A stretch of DNA of 64,000 bases from Brachynemurus nebulosus (lineage: Eukaryota; Arthropoda; Insecta; Neuroptera; Myrmeleontidae), in contig JAPWDM010000008.1 in NCBI GenBank assembly GCA_035578155.1, positions 33,254,280 to 33,318,279 on the forward strand, read 5' to 3'. Positions 55,303 to 64,000 of this stretch are shown piece by piece. Within the stretch, counting starts at the first letter, position 1. Each line of letters opens with the position of its first letter. The position numbers and the translations under genes are program-made. Under the pieces are notes generated by a model. It was not told the origin of the DNA. It searched no databases and saw nothing but the letters and a program-made list of their open reading frames with translations.

Positions 55303-56346
55303 CAGCAATCCCCCGAAGAACACGATTAATTGGTTCCGTGTTCTTGGAAACCGTGTTGTTCGAGACCTCAAAAGATAGGCATTTTCTATTACAAGTGTGA
55401 AATAAAAAAATATAAAAAAATTTTAAAGAAATAACGCAACGAAATTTGGATTACATACTTATGTACATACATATTTGTATGCAATGCGTATTTATCTCGA
55501 TTAAAATAGAATGGAATTGAGCACTCGTTAGCTCTGAAGTCGGTCTATCATAAAAATTTATTGAAAATTTAGATCCTAAGTATCTCGTAAACGGTGCATC
55601 ATAGTTCAAAAATATCGAAATTTTTTAAAGCTTAAGCGAAGCAAGTTGTGGATATTCCAAACATCGAAAATTGTCGATATCGCGTAACTTATCATAGATT
55701 GGCTATAACTGGTTAATTTAGGCTCTGTTAGTCCCATTGATTTAGTCACCAACAGAATATTTTCGAAAAAATTAGTTTCGATACTTTTCGTAAACGTAAA
55801 CTTTTGATCGTAAATATCTCGTAAACGGTGCGTCGTAGCGAAAAAATAACGAAATTTTTGAAGGCTTAAGCGAAGCAAGTTGGTATTCCGAACATATTGG
55901 GACTGTGAAAACCTACTTTTTGTTATCGAAAATTATCAATGTCGAAAATAACGACATTTTCAAAATTTTAATATGTAAATTTCTACATATTCGTTATCAT
56001 TTCTATTATAAATTTCTCAAAAATTTTAGTAGTTTTTATTTCCATCATTTTTCTTGTATAATGACAGATTCAATTTACACGATTTTTATTCGTGTATAAA
56101 TTAAATCCACATCGAACTTATACGAGTATATTCGCGTACATTGAGGATCGATGTAACTTTATATCAAATATATAATATCTATATGTATTTTATTCTTTTT
56201 AACCGACTTCAAAAACGAGGAGGTTCTTAATGCAACCCGTGTTTTTTTTATATATGTATGTACACCGATTTCTCTTACATTTCTGGGCCAATTTGCGCCA
56301 TTCTTGTTCTTGTTCTTTGAGACCCGTGTTCTTCGGGGGTTGCCTG
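55303..56346. mobile_element. Tigger/pogo-like non-autonomous element
   Basis: The ends are CAGCAATCCCCCGAAGAACA and TGTTCTTCGGGGGTTGCCTG, flanked by TA. The CAG...CCCCCG end type is characteristic of pogo/Tigger. Inside is a diverged direct duplication (ATCTCGTAAACGGTGC near 55,583 and 55,816, each followed by CTTAAGCGAAGCAAGTTG), and near 56,200 the widespread insect word AACCGACTTCAAAAACGAGG. No transposase. Confidence 0.8.
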
Positions 56347-56383
56347 TATTCTTAATGTCACTGTCAAGAAATCCTATATTTAA

Positions 56384-56642
56384 CCCTAGAACGACAAGGC
56401 TCTGTTATGGGACAAATTTAGCAAGTGAGTGTCATAAATGACGCCTATAATACACCGGTTCTAGTGTGTCAAATCGATATTTAATTGATGTCAGTGTCAG
56501 CGTCTGTCTGTCTAGATGGTATTCAAATTTTTACCAAAAAAGAAACTTATTAGATTATTGTCAACTTCTACATTATCAAAAGTTACAGCGCTGAAACAAA
56601 AAACGTAGGTGTCATGTATGACACCGACTTGTCGTTCTAGGG
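56384..56642. mobile_element. piggyBac-type MITE
   Basis: The ends are CCCTAGAACGACAAG and CTTGTCGTTCTAGGG, flanked by TTAA (56,380-56,383 and 56,643-56,646). Length 259 bp. No coding capacity. Confidence 0.9.
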
Positions 56643-56822
56643 TTAATAAATTTTTTCTTTAATGGTAATAAAAATAAGCAACTATACATTTTGCATAGGT
56701 ACTAGGAGCATACTCACGATTAAGTCAATATTTCTGTTTACTAAAAATTAGCTAGGTACGGAATTTTTTGGAAAAAAATCACCAGTTTACTAAGGATTAT
56801 TTAGTTTTTATTTTTTAGCAAC

Positions 56823-56853
56823 GTTTCGAGACGCAATGCTGTCTCCTCATCAG
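56823..56853 (-). ncRNA. Hammerhead-ribozyme-like core of the Penelope-like element
   Basis: On the minus strand: CTGATGA, G, stem II GAGAC/GTCTC with an 8-base loop AGCATTGC, then GAAAC. This is the hammerhead catalytic core. Penelope-like elements are known to carry hammerhead motifs. It lies downstream of the GIY-YIG gene on the same strand, where expected. Stems I and III were not verified. Confidence 0.7.
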
Positions 56854-56859
56854 GCCCTA

Positions 56860-57210
56860 AATAACATATTAGTATTATAGCAAAAACAATTTTTTGGAAT
56901 AAAAATAATAGAATTAAAAATTACTTACAGTTTTTTTATAAAAGGACAAAAACAAAAACAAAAAACTTATTCTTTAATAAAATGTCAAAAATAAAATTAA
57001 TTGAGCAACATTGATTGTCACATAAATAAAATAATAAAAATGTTTTTTTTATATAAAAAGATTAACAATTAAAATTTTTAAAAAAACAATAAAACGAATT
57101 ATGAAACGAGCAACATAATATAATGTATTGAGACATTTTTATTGACTAGTTGAGATGTGTTAAGATATTTCTGCCGACTAGTGTATTTATCGATAAAAAC
57201 AGTTATTGTG
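56860..57210 (-). other. 3' non-coding region of the Penelope-like element
   Basis: A-rich on the minus strand, between the stop codon and the hammerhead motif. No gene. Confidence 0.5.
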
Positions 57211-58044
57211 TTACCGACTACTATGATCACTTAGGATCTTCTGCGCAGTTACACACAGCTGATGATAAACTATCAAATTCAAGTTGTCAGTTTGATTGTT
57301 ACAATTTTCGTGTGTATTTATCCACAGGCTTTCTAGATTCAGTCTTTTTTTGAGATTTCTCTGATATTGCAGCACTCTCGTGTTCTGAAAATGAAAACGG
57401 TGGTCTTTTTCATTGGAGTGTTGCGCCAGTCCGGTACGAAAATCACTTCTAGCCAAATCCCACTGGTGTTGTGTCAGACGTAGCTCTAACGATTTCGACG
57501 TTTGGCCTATATAAAAAAGTTGACAACCAGCACACGGAATGGAGTAAATAAGATTATCCTTCTTTTCAGGTGGTATAGTTGGTTTTTGTCTGGTGTAAAG
57601 GGAATTTTTGATCGCGAAAGGATAACTAAATACCGGTCGTAAGCCATTTGACCGCAGAAGAAAGGATACGGGGCCAGTATGTTGTCCTAAGCGTGGTATT
57701 TTTAAAAAATTATTATATTTTGTCGTATTGTCGGTATTATTAGATGGTGTGAAATTATTATAGTGTCGGTGTACGACTGTTTTTACTGTGCTATTAATTA
57801 TTGGTAAAAGGAAATTATTCTTTTTTAAGATATCTTTGGCAATTTTTAGTGTTTCTGGGCGGTGCTTCGGATGAGTCAGATTAACGGCTCTATTTATGAT
57901 ATTGTAGGCAATGTTTCGCCTGACGTGCAACGGGTGTCCAGAGTGCCAGTTGATCAGCCTAGTCGAGCAATAAGACTTTCTATGCCACATTGTATCAAGT
58001 ATGTTATTTTCATCTCTTGTGATTAGCACATCCAAAAATGTCAA
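57211..58044 (-). pseudogene. Penelope-like reverse transcriptase C-terminus + GIY-YIG endonuclease
   Basis: A 277-codon open frame. Residues 3-10 (FLDVLITR) and 33-80 (WHSGHPLHVRRNIAYNI, NLTHPKHRPETLKIAKDIL) match the last part of the Penelope reverse transcriptase. A linker follows (PRLGQHTGPVSFLLRSNGLR). The GIY-YIG nuclease begins at about 165: LIYSIPCAGCQLFYIGQTSK holds the paired cysteines and the GIY-YIG core (IYSI...FYIG). Then come R189, H193 (LRLTQHQ), H209 in LAQHSNEKDHRFHF, and the conserved Glu in NLESLWI (about 238). The frame is free of stops but has no start, since the 5' part is missing. The nuclease residues look intact. Confidence 0.85.
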
Positions 58045-58059
58045 AAAATCTTTGATAAA

Positions 58060-60050
58060 AATTAGATAGTAACATTAACTTCACTTTCATTATTATTACT
58101 TATCAGTTAATTTCTATGCTTTTCAGACTATTAGTATTCAGCAAATCGACATAGAAATTAAAATAAATCAAAATATAAATTAATTTATTATTTTTTCCCC
58201 ATATTTTTGTGATGTCATATAAAATTAATACCATTTTCTCCTACCTTAAGACTTTCGCGAATGAATCCTTTTGATCAAGGAATCCTTTTATTTCTTTTAA
58301 ATAAAATTGAGAATATAATTACTAAATTTTTTGAAGAAAATAAGATAATATTAGTATCTCTTTACAAGTTAATTTTTCTAATTTTAAATCTGCAAGCATG
58401 TCGCTTGTAACTGACAAGTCAATTCAATAAAACAAATTTTTTTATACCTGCCCATCGGTTTAATACTACACGAGTTCTATATGAAAATATGTATATTATT
58501 ATGTAATTTTACGTCCGATGTAATAATAGATGGACATGTGTGGTATATTTTATTGAAAAATTTCTGTCGTATTGATAGAAAAAAATAAAACAAATATTCA
58601 TTAACAGTTTTAATTGTTTTATAAATCAATTTGTTGGATGTGAACTTTTTCAACCATTACCGTCATTTTATTGTTTAGAGGTATAGATATAGATTTTAAT
58701 AAATAAATATGTATTTGTATATACCGTTTGTTTCGGAGAAGTAAGAACATACAAAATCTAACATGGGAAAAATTGTTGGGATCAGAGCATGCTTATATTG
58801 TACGAAAGTGACTTTTATATAGTATCATTAGTATCCATAATTGTAAAATTGTATTTTTTGAAAATAAAAGTATAATTGCCATAAATATAAGAAATTTTAT
58901 TAAATAGTATCACGGTACACGATTTTGGTTCCTTGTGCGCAACGGATATGTTGATTATTTTCGTTTAATAAATAAAACTCAATTTATTCTTAATTTCAAT
59001 TTATTTAATTTAATTTAATGTTTGTTACATTTATTTTCTATTGATCGTGACACCTGACATAAAAATCTGAGAGAAGTCATTACATTGTTACAATGTCAAA
59101 AATTAGTTGTTCCAAATTACGTCTGTCTAGTTTCACGTTACAAACATCTCTCTCCTTTTTGGTGCGGTGGCTCATCGCACCGGCACCCCCTTTCATCATA
59201 GTCATCAACACAATTCGGGTATTCCCCGTATATACATGTACATTTTATTTAAAATCTTTTACATATAATGACAAGTTTAATACATCAATTGTTCATAACA
59301 TCCGAGTTATGTCGTTTACATAATATTTTACACAATGTCGTGTTTGCTGAAATTCCACGACAAAAAATATCTGTTAGTAGTGAATTTTAATGTTAATTTA
59401 ATATTTATACTTATAATAAATTTTCTGCTGTTGGCTTCTAATTATTTTGAAACATTATTTCCCTGTAATACTTTATTATTTCATTTTTTGTTGACAATTT
59501 AACTCATATGTATCAGTTAAGTCCCATAAGAATAGGTATTGTAGTTTTTTTCCCTTTGACCATGGAAAAGAAGTTAGGACAGATTTTTACAGCGAGAAAA
59601 ATGGTACAAAACATTTCATCGGTCGTTTTGTTGTATGTAAACATGATAAAAATGAAGCAAAAATTCCGTATTGGCAAATTTAACTAATTTAAGAGCCATG
59701 GTAACAATGCTTTAAATTATAATATGAATTATACTAATTCATTTTATTCGTTAAATAGTCTTACCGTATTAAACTTGAGTTTTACGTATATTTTTTCTAA
59801 ATAAATTTGTGTTTTCTACAACTCAAATTTTTGGCCTAAAAGTAATTTAATTGTCAACCCAAAAACGCTTCAGCTTCGCTGTCGCGTTTTTATTAGTTGA
59901 CAGTTTTTCTCGTTGAAGTGTTAGGCAACAAACTTTCGTTAGAAAAACTCAAATTTATTGGTAAAAATACAAACCTCTCGTGTAGGTGAATTATAAGCGA
60001 ATATTAACTAAAACCAAATTAAACCACCTTTGATCGGAATAATTTTTTTC
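58060..60050. other. AT-rich stretch, nothing recognised
   Basis: About 2 kb without a supported gene, RNA or element. A possible hairpin lies near 59,855-59,900 (GTCAACCCAAAAACGC against GCGTTTTTATTAGTTGAC). Confidence 0.35.
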
Positions 60051-60057
60051 TATGTTA

Positions 60058-60199
60058 CACTCTCAAAACGATTTCTTTGCTCAATGATTAAAAATTTTTT
60101 AATTCTTTTACTTTGAATCATAGAAAATATTTCTTTTGATTGAGAGAAAAAAATTAAAGAAATATTTAATCGTTGAACAAAAAAATCATTTTGGGAGTG
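60058..60199. mobile_element. Short TA-flanked MITE
   Basis: CACTCTCAAAACGATTTCTT at the left and ATCATTTTGGGAGTG at the right are inverted, flanked by TA. The arms pair over about 60 bp with mismatches, and the whole is 142 bp. Confidence 0.7.
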
Positions 60200-60204
60200 T
60201 AAAA

Positions 60205-60640
60205 TTTACATGTCCCTAGTTGCATGAAACACTCTGTATGCATGTTATTACACAATATACATACATCATAATGGAAGCTGAACTCAAATTGAAATTGAGA
60301 CCGTTGCGCTACGTTACATCTCATTGGCGCAAGAGTACAGTACGTCACAAAAAATAACAAGTATGACATTTTTAATTTTCCAATAGGAAGTTAGTGAATT
60401 ATGATGGGCCCGATTTTCGAATATCCCAACTTTGACCTATCTGCTACACCTTTCGAGAGCGCTAGAACTCGTTAAGACGAGTTAGTTTCCACGTTCGGCT
60501 ATGTCTGTGAAAGTTTTCTACACCCCTCCCCCCAACATATCTTTGTCTTCTACTCAAATCATAATAATGTAATAATGATATCGATGATGTCTATTATTGG
60601 CAAAAATTCCGAAAAGCGGACACTTAACTCCTTTATTTCT
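60205..60640. other. Non-coding spacer
   Basis: Nothing recognised. A 67-codon minus frame at 60,166-60,369 overlaps the MITE edge and is not called. Confidence 0.35.
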
Positions 60641-60798
60641 AGTATTAAGGGGTTAGAGGTAGTCAGCAGTGTAAAAAATTGTTTATTTTAAATAATTTTT
60701 TTTTTTTTTTGACAGTAGTTTATTTTACAAAATAAATAATACAGAATTATTATGTTATGTTCTAATTTTATTTGACAAAAATTAGAAAAAAATATATT

Positions 60799-61210
60799 TA
60801 TTGTAGACTAAGATATCGCCATGTTTGTTTGACCCCGTTCCAGAAGTCACGCTTTGCGGTGACCATCATAATATTTTACTCGTTTATTCAAAATCAGTCA
60901 AAAAATCGTTAGTTTAATAGTTAGTTTAGTGTCCGATCGAAGCTTTTTATTTTCTTGTGAAAATACGTAAAATGGTGGCTTCTGATAATTTATTTTTGCG
61001 TTTTCAAGGAAAAATTCATCAGCTTGTTGTTTATAAAAAATTCAAATTTCGATTTTAAAAAAGATTCCTTCGATTCGGCACTTGATTAACTATTAAACTA
61101 ATGATTTTTCTTTATTTGATTAATATTAGATGAGCCAGTAAAATGTTGTGACGGTCAGCGCAAATCAAGACGGGGTCGAACAAATATGGCGATAACGTGG
61201 TTTACAATAA
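60799..61210. mobile_element. MITE nested in the TTAA element
   Basis: TTATTGTAGACTAAGATATC with GCCATGTTTGTTTGACCCCG at the left is mirrored by CGGGGTCGAACAAATATGGC and GTTTACAATAA at the right. Arms of about 120 bp pair, including TTAGTTTAATAGTTA/TTAACTATTAAACTAA. Confidence 0.75.
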
Positions 61211-61221
61211 TTATGTATATA

Positions 61222-61890
61222 TAGGAAGTTATTGTAATGCGTCCGATTCTACGAATTGCTAATTTTAACATATCTCCAGGTTTCAAGGTCACTAGAATCC
61301 GAATCCACCGTTTTTAACGTGATGTCTGTGTGTGCGTTCGTTAGTTCGTTCATTCGTTCGTCGATCGTTCGTGTATTTTTTTTCGTCTCGCATATCTCGA
61401 GAACAAATTATGATATCAACTCCGTACTAATTTCATTAGATGTGTAATCAAAAAATGAAGACCCGATAAAATTTTCAGCAAATTCGGATTAGCAGTTTGT
61501 TTTTTGTGGTAAAAATACGGAATTAACTTTATTAACATAACATAGATTATATGGATTTTTTATACCATAACATTATTATATAATGGCGTAAGAAACTTCC
61601 TTGATGTTAAAGACGCCAGTATTTTATTACAAAATTTAAAAAAAAAAAGAAAAAAAACGAAATAAGGAAAATTGAAAAAATTAGTTTCTTGCCGAAATGT
61701 ATTTTGTCTCCGTCTCGCATATCTTGAGAACAAATGATGTTATCATTTGTTTGATAAGGGTGGAGCTTTAGGTACAGAAGGCGAAGCCCCTGGTATGGTG
61801 CAAGATTTATGTACAGTAGTCTCTAGTCTTTAAGGACACCTAGTGGGAAGTTGACAGTGTGGGTAGACCTGTCCCCCAAATTTTCTTAAA
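61222..61890 (-). repeat. Dispersed 660-bp repeat R1, copy 2
   Basis: Reverse complement of 13,045-13,705, with many point differences and a conserved order of landmarks: CGTTCGTTAGTTCGTTCATT, CTCGCATATCTCGAGAACAA, GAAGGCGAAGCCCCTGG, GTTGACAGTGTGGGTAGACC. Confidence 0.85.
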
Positions 61891-62020
61891 TATTTTTAAA
61901 ATAAAGATAAAACATTAAGCTTGTATTATTTCTATTATAAAATAATTTAAAGTACTGTCAAAAAAAACCATTTAAAATGCTCACTTTTTTCACATTGCTG
62001 ACTACCCCCTAACCCTTTAA

Positions 62021-62780
62021 TAGTCAGAAATTATTTGGATACAATTTTGTCCCTTACTCTACCCTTGCAATCAATTTTTTATCAGTTGACAATACATATG
62101 CATCCAACTAGATATACTCGTCATTCGTACAGCGACGAGTTATCAGTTCTATCAATTTATTCGCGTTGTTATAATTAAATGATAAATGCAGGAATAAAAA
62201 TCAATTTAATTGGACTCTATAGCAGTATATTTAAAAAAGCAAAAAAAATGTTTCTAAATAGAATTTGTTGTATACAAATCATTGCATTCATGTTCTACCA
62301 TCCGTCACTTCGCCAATCAGCCCGTTAACAAGCGCACATAGCACAAAATAAATATTATACAGTTCGATAGATAGTCACATATACATAGACACATTTCGAA
62401 TAAAATAATTATTCACTATACATTGCAAAAATATTGTATTACAGTAGAAGTAGTTCTCAGTAAGACCGTTTCCGTACATCTCAGTAGCAATTCTACCACA
62501 TCTGTCACACAATGTCGTTCGGAGCGTGAAACAATAAAATTTTCTTCGAATCAAATTCTGAGTTATTTCATCTAAATAATGCCTTTCTCACTACTGTCAT
62601 TCACAAACAGTAACAGTTACCACAAGTCTAAATTTTTTTTCCCCATTTTTGTGAAATTTTGAGCGCAGAAATAAAAATTTGTTTTTTCATTTAAATTAAT
62701 TTTACTAAAAAAGCGGTAGGCAGGATTATTAAAAAATATTGAATTATCGTTAAATGACACCAGTTGAAAAAGAAATTACA
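62021..62780. other. AT-rich stretch, nothing recognised
   Basis: No supported gene or element. Confidence 0.35.
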
Positions 62781-62782
62781 AC

Positions 62783-63172
62783 CGACGAAAAATTCAAATT
62801 TTAATTTGTATATGAATAAAATAAAGTAAAAAAAATGTTTTTTAAGAAAAAGCTTTTACTTAAAAATGGGGTAAAAAAATTATGTAAATAACTTTTGAGT
62901 GAAGTTTGAAGCAATATGCCACATAATTTATAAAAGCTTGAGGCGTTATCATTAACTATTTCTGTTTTTGATGTTTTGGAAGTATAGCTATATTTTTTTA
63001 CTTTTCAGTAGTTACCAAACCTAATTAAACGCCTCAAGTTTTTATAAATTGTGTTGCATATTGCTTCAAACTTCACTCAAAAGTTATGTTATTTTTTTCC
63101 CTATTTTTAAATAAAAGCTTCTTCTTAAAAAACATTTTTTTTTACTTTAATTTATTTTCTACTTTTTAGTCG
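62783..63172. mobile_element. Foldback element
   Basis: Arms of about 165 bp are inverted: AATGTTTTTTAAGAAAAAGC...GTGAAGTTTGAAGCAATATG...TATAAAAGCTTGAGGCG on the left, with the complement on the right. About 75 bases lie between the arms. No target duplication was resolved and no coding capacity is seen. Confidence 0.75.
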
Positions 63173-63179
63173 GATCATA

Positions 63180-64000
63180 ATTAATTTTAAAAAAATTAAA
63201 GAAGGTATTAAATTTTTTTACCTATATTTTAATCGGTTAACTTACCCTAATCAAACTTAACTATGGAAACAAAAAATTGCAATGCAAAATCAATGAACAA
63301 TATTTGACAATTCGAAATGTCAAGAAGTTGCACAGGACTAAAAATCAAAAATTTTTATTTAGGGCAAAACAAATTACACAATATTGCATTATCATCAAGG
63401 TTAGACAGGTATGAAAAATTTGAAACCTCTAGCTCAATTGGAACCTGTCTAAATTTTGAGTCCAAGATTTTCTCTAAACCAACATACTAACATAGCAAGT
63501 TAAATAAAAGTTTTTAATAAAAAATAAATTTGCTAACTAATTTCAAAAATCTTACGGGCCCCCTGGATAATCTACCCAAGAAGCTGAAGGCAAAATTGCA
63601 AATCAATCGGATGAAAATTTCTGAAATTATCTTTCCCACCATGTTGGAAAATGTATAGTTTTGCGAAAATTTTGATTTTTGAATTAATTATGAAAATGTA
63701 TGTTGCAAAAGTAACGAAATAAAGTAATGGAATAAGGTAATGAAAGAAGGTTACAGACCAAACTGAGAGATTCCAAAATGTTACGCATAGCATAGAGGCG
63801 TTTTTAAACCTTTTCAATCACTGGAAGTCGTTTCAAAGATCGGATTCAAAACGATTTTTACAATATTTTAATAGTCATAACTCATAATTCCTTTTTAATG
63901 TCATTCTAAAGATCATAATATGGCGTCGGCCATCTTACGAATGGGCGTATTTCAGTATCGTATCTCCATTCAAATTTTGAGTTGCGACACCGACAATATT
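63180..64000. other. AT-rich end of window, nothing recognised
   Basis: The 81-codon minus frame at 63,572-63,817 has no recognisable motif. Confidence 0.35.

Larger units (their letters stand above)
56800..58056 (-). mobile_element. 5'-truncated Penelope-like retroelement
   Basis: Minus-strand coding sequence for the end of the reverse transcriptase and a GIY-YIG endonuclease, followed by a hammerhead-like motif. This is the layout of endonuclease-bearing Penelope-like elements. Most of the reverse transcriptase is missing, with homology beginning at about 58,045. Exact element ends were not resolved. Confidence 0.8.
60649..62016. mobile_element. TTAA-flanked element containing nested insertions
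   Basis: The left end GGGGTTAGAGGTAGTCAGCA, after TTAA (60,645-60,648), is mirrored by TGCTGACTACCCCCTAACCCT before TTAA (62,017-62,020). A second inner pair, TTTTGACAGTAGTTTA and AAAGTACTGTCAAAA, is also inverted. TTAA duplications suit piggyBac or Kolobok families; which one is not decided. A MITE (60,799-61,210) and dispersed repeat R1 (61,222-61,890) lie inside. Confidence 0.7.

Noticed and set aside
57150..57353. 67-codon plus frame opposite the Penelope-like gene
   Set aside because: Antisense shadow of the GIY-YIG frame.
1..64000. Prokaryotic or plasmid origin
   Set aside because: Very low coding density, no operons, eukaryotic transposon families, microsatellites and TATA/initiator promoters all argue against it.

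Overview
This window looks like AT-rich, repeat-dense nuclear DNA from an arthropod, probably an insect. There are no operons or ribosome binding sites, no long intact host gene and no rRNA. Almost every recognisable object is a eukaryotic transposable element: Polinton/Maverick-like, Penelope-like, a non-LTR (LINE) element with RNase H, mariner, pogo/jerky-like, piggyBac, hAT and PIF/Harbinger-type elements, and tRNA-derived SINE-like sequence. The insect assignment is an inference from this mix. I cannot name a species.

Layout. 0-13 kb: short non-autonomous DNA elements (MITEs) with readable target duplications, a long TA microsatellite and a decayed pogo/jerky-like transposase. 13-21 kb: a dispersed 660-bp repeat, a MITE carrying a tRNA-like gene, a piggyBac transposase remnant keeping only its two ends, and a 769-bp foldback element. 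21-32 kb: a hammerhead-ribozyme-like motif, a tRNA-derived SINE-like sequence, a second TA microsatellite, and several foldback MITEs, one again carrying a tRNA-like sequence. 31-43 kb: a 1-kb DNA transposon with a transposase-like remnant, a 5'-truncated LINE with an exact 11-bp target duplication and a row of hairpins in its 3' UTR, a large foldback, and a deleted mariner.

43.3-52.9 kb is the centrepiece. It is a 9,659-bp element with 6-bp target duplications (CAAATT), 5'-AG...CT-3' ends and enormous inverted arms (about 4.07 and 3.63 kb) around a 1.96-kb unique centre. 6-bp duplications and AG ends are Polinton hallmarks, but no polymerase, integrase or capsid gene is visible. Each arm carries two outward-facing small genes, with TATA/initiator promoters visible upstream. 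It also carries a 21-bp tandem array in which nearly every unit holds the bZIP/AP-1 site TGAGTCA. The centre holds a C2H2 zinc-finger gene and the end of an inward-facing gene. Matching genes in the two arms have decayed at different positions.

53-64 kb: a hAT MITE, a Tigger-like element, a piggyBac-type MITE, a Penelope-like element with GIY-YIG endonuclease and a hammerhead-like motif, a nested TTAA-flanked element containing the second copy of the 13-kb repeat, and foldbacks. No conventional host protein-coding gene could be supported. One possible first exon near 16.6 kb is flagged at low confidence.
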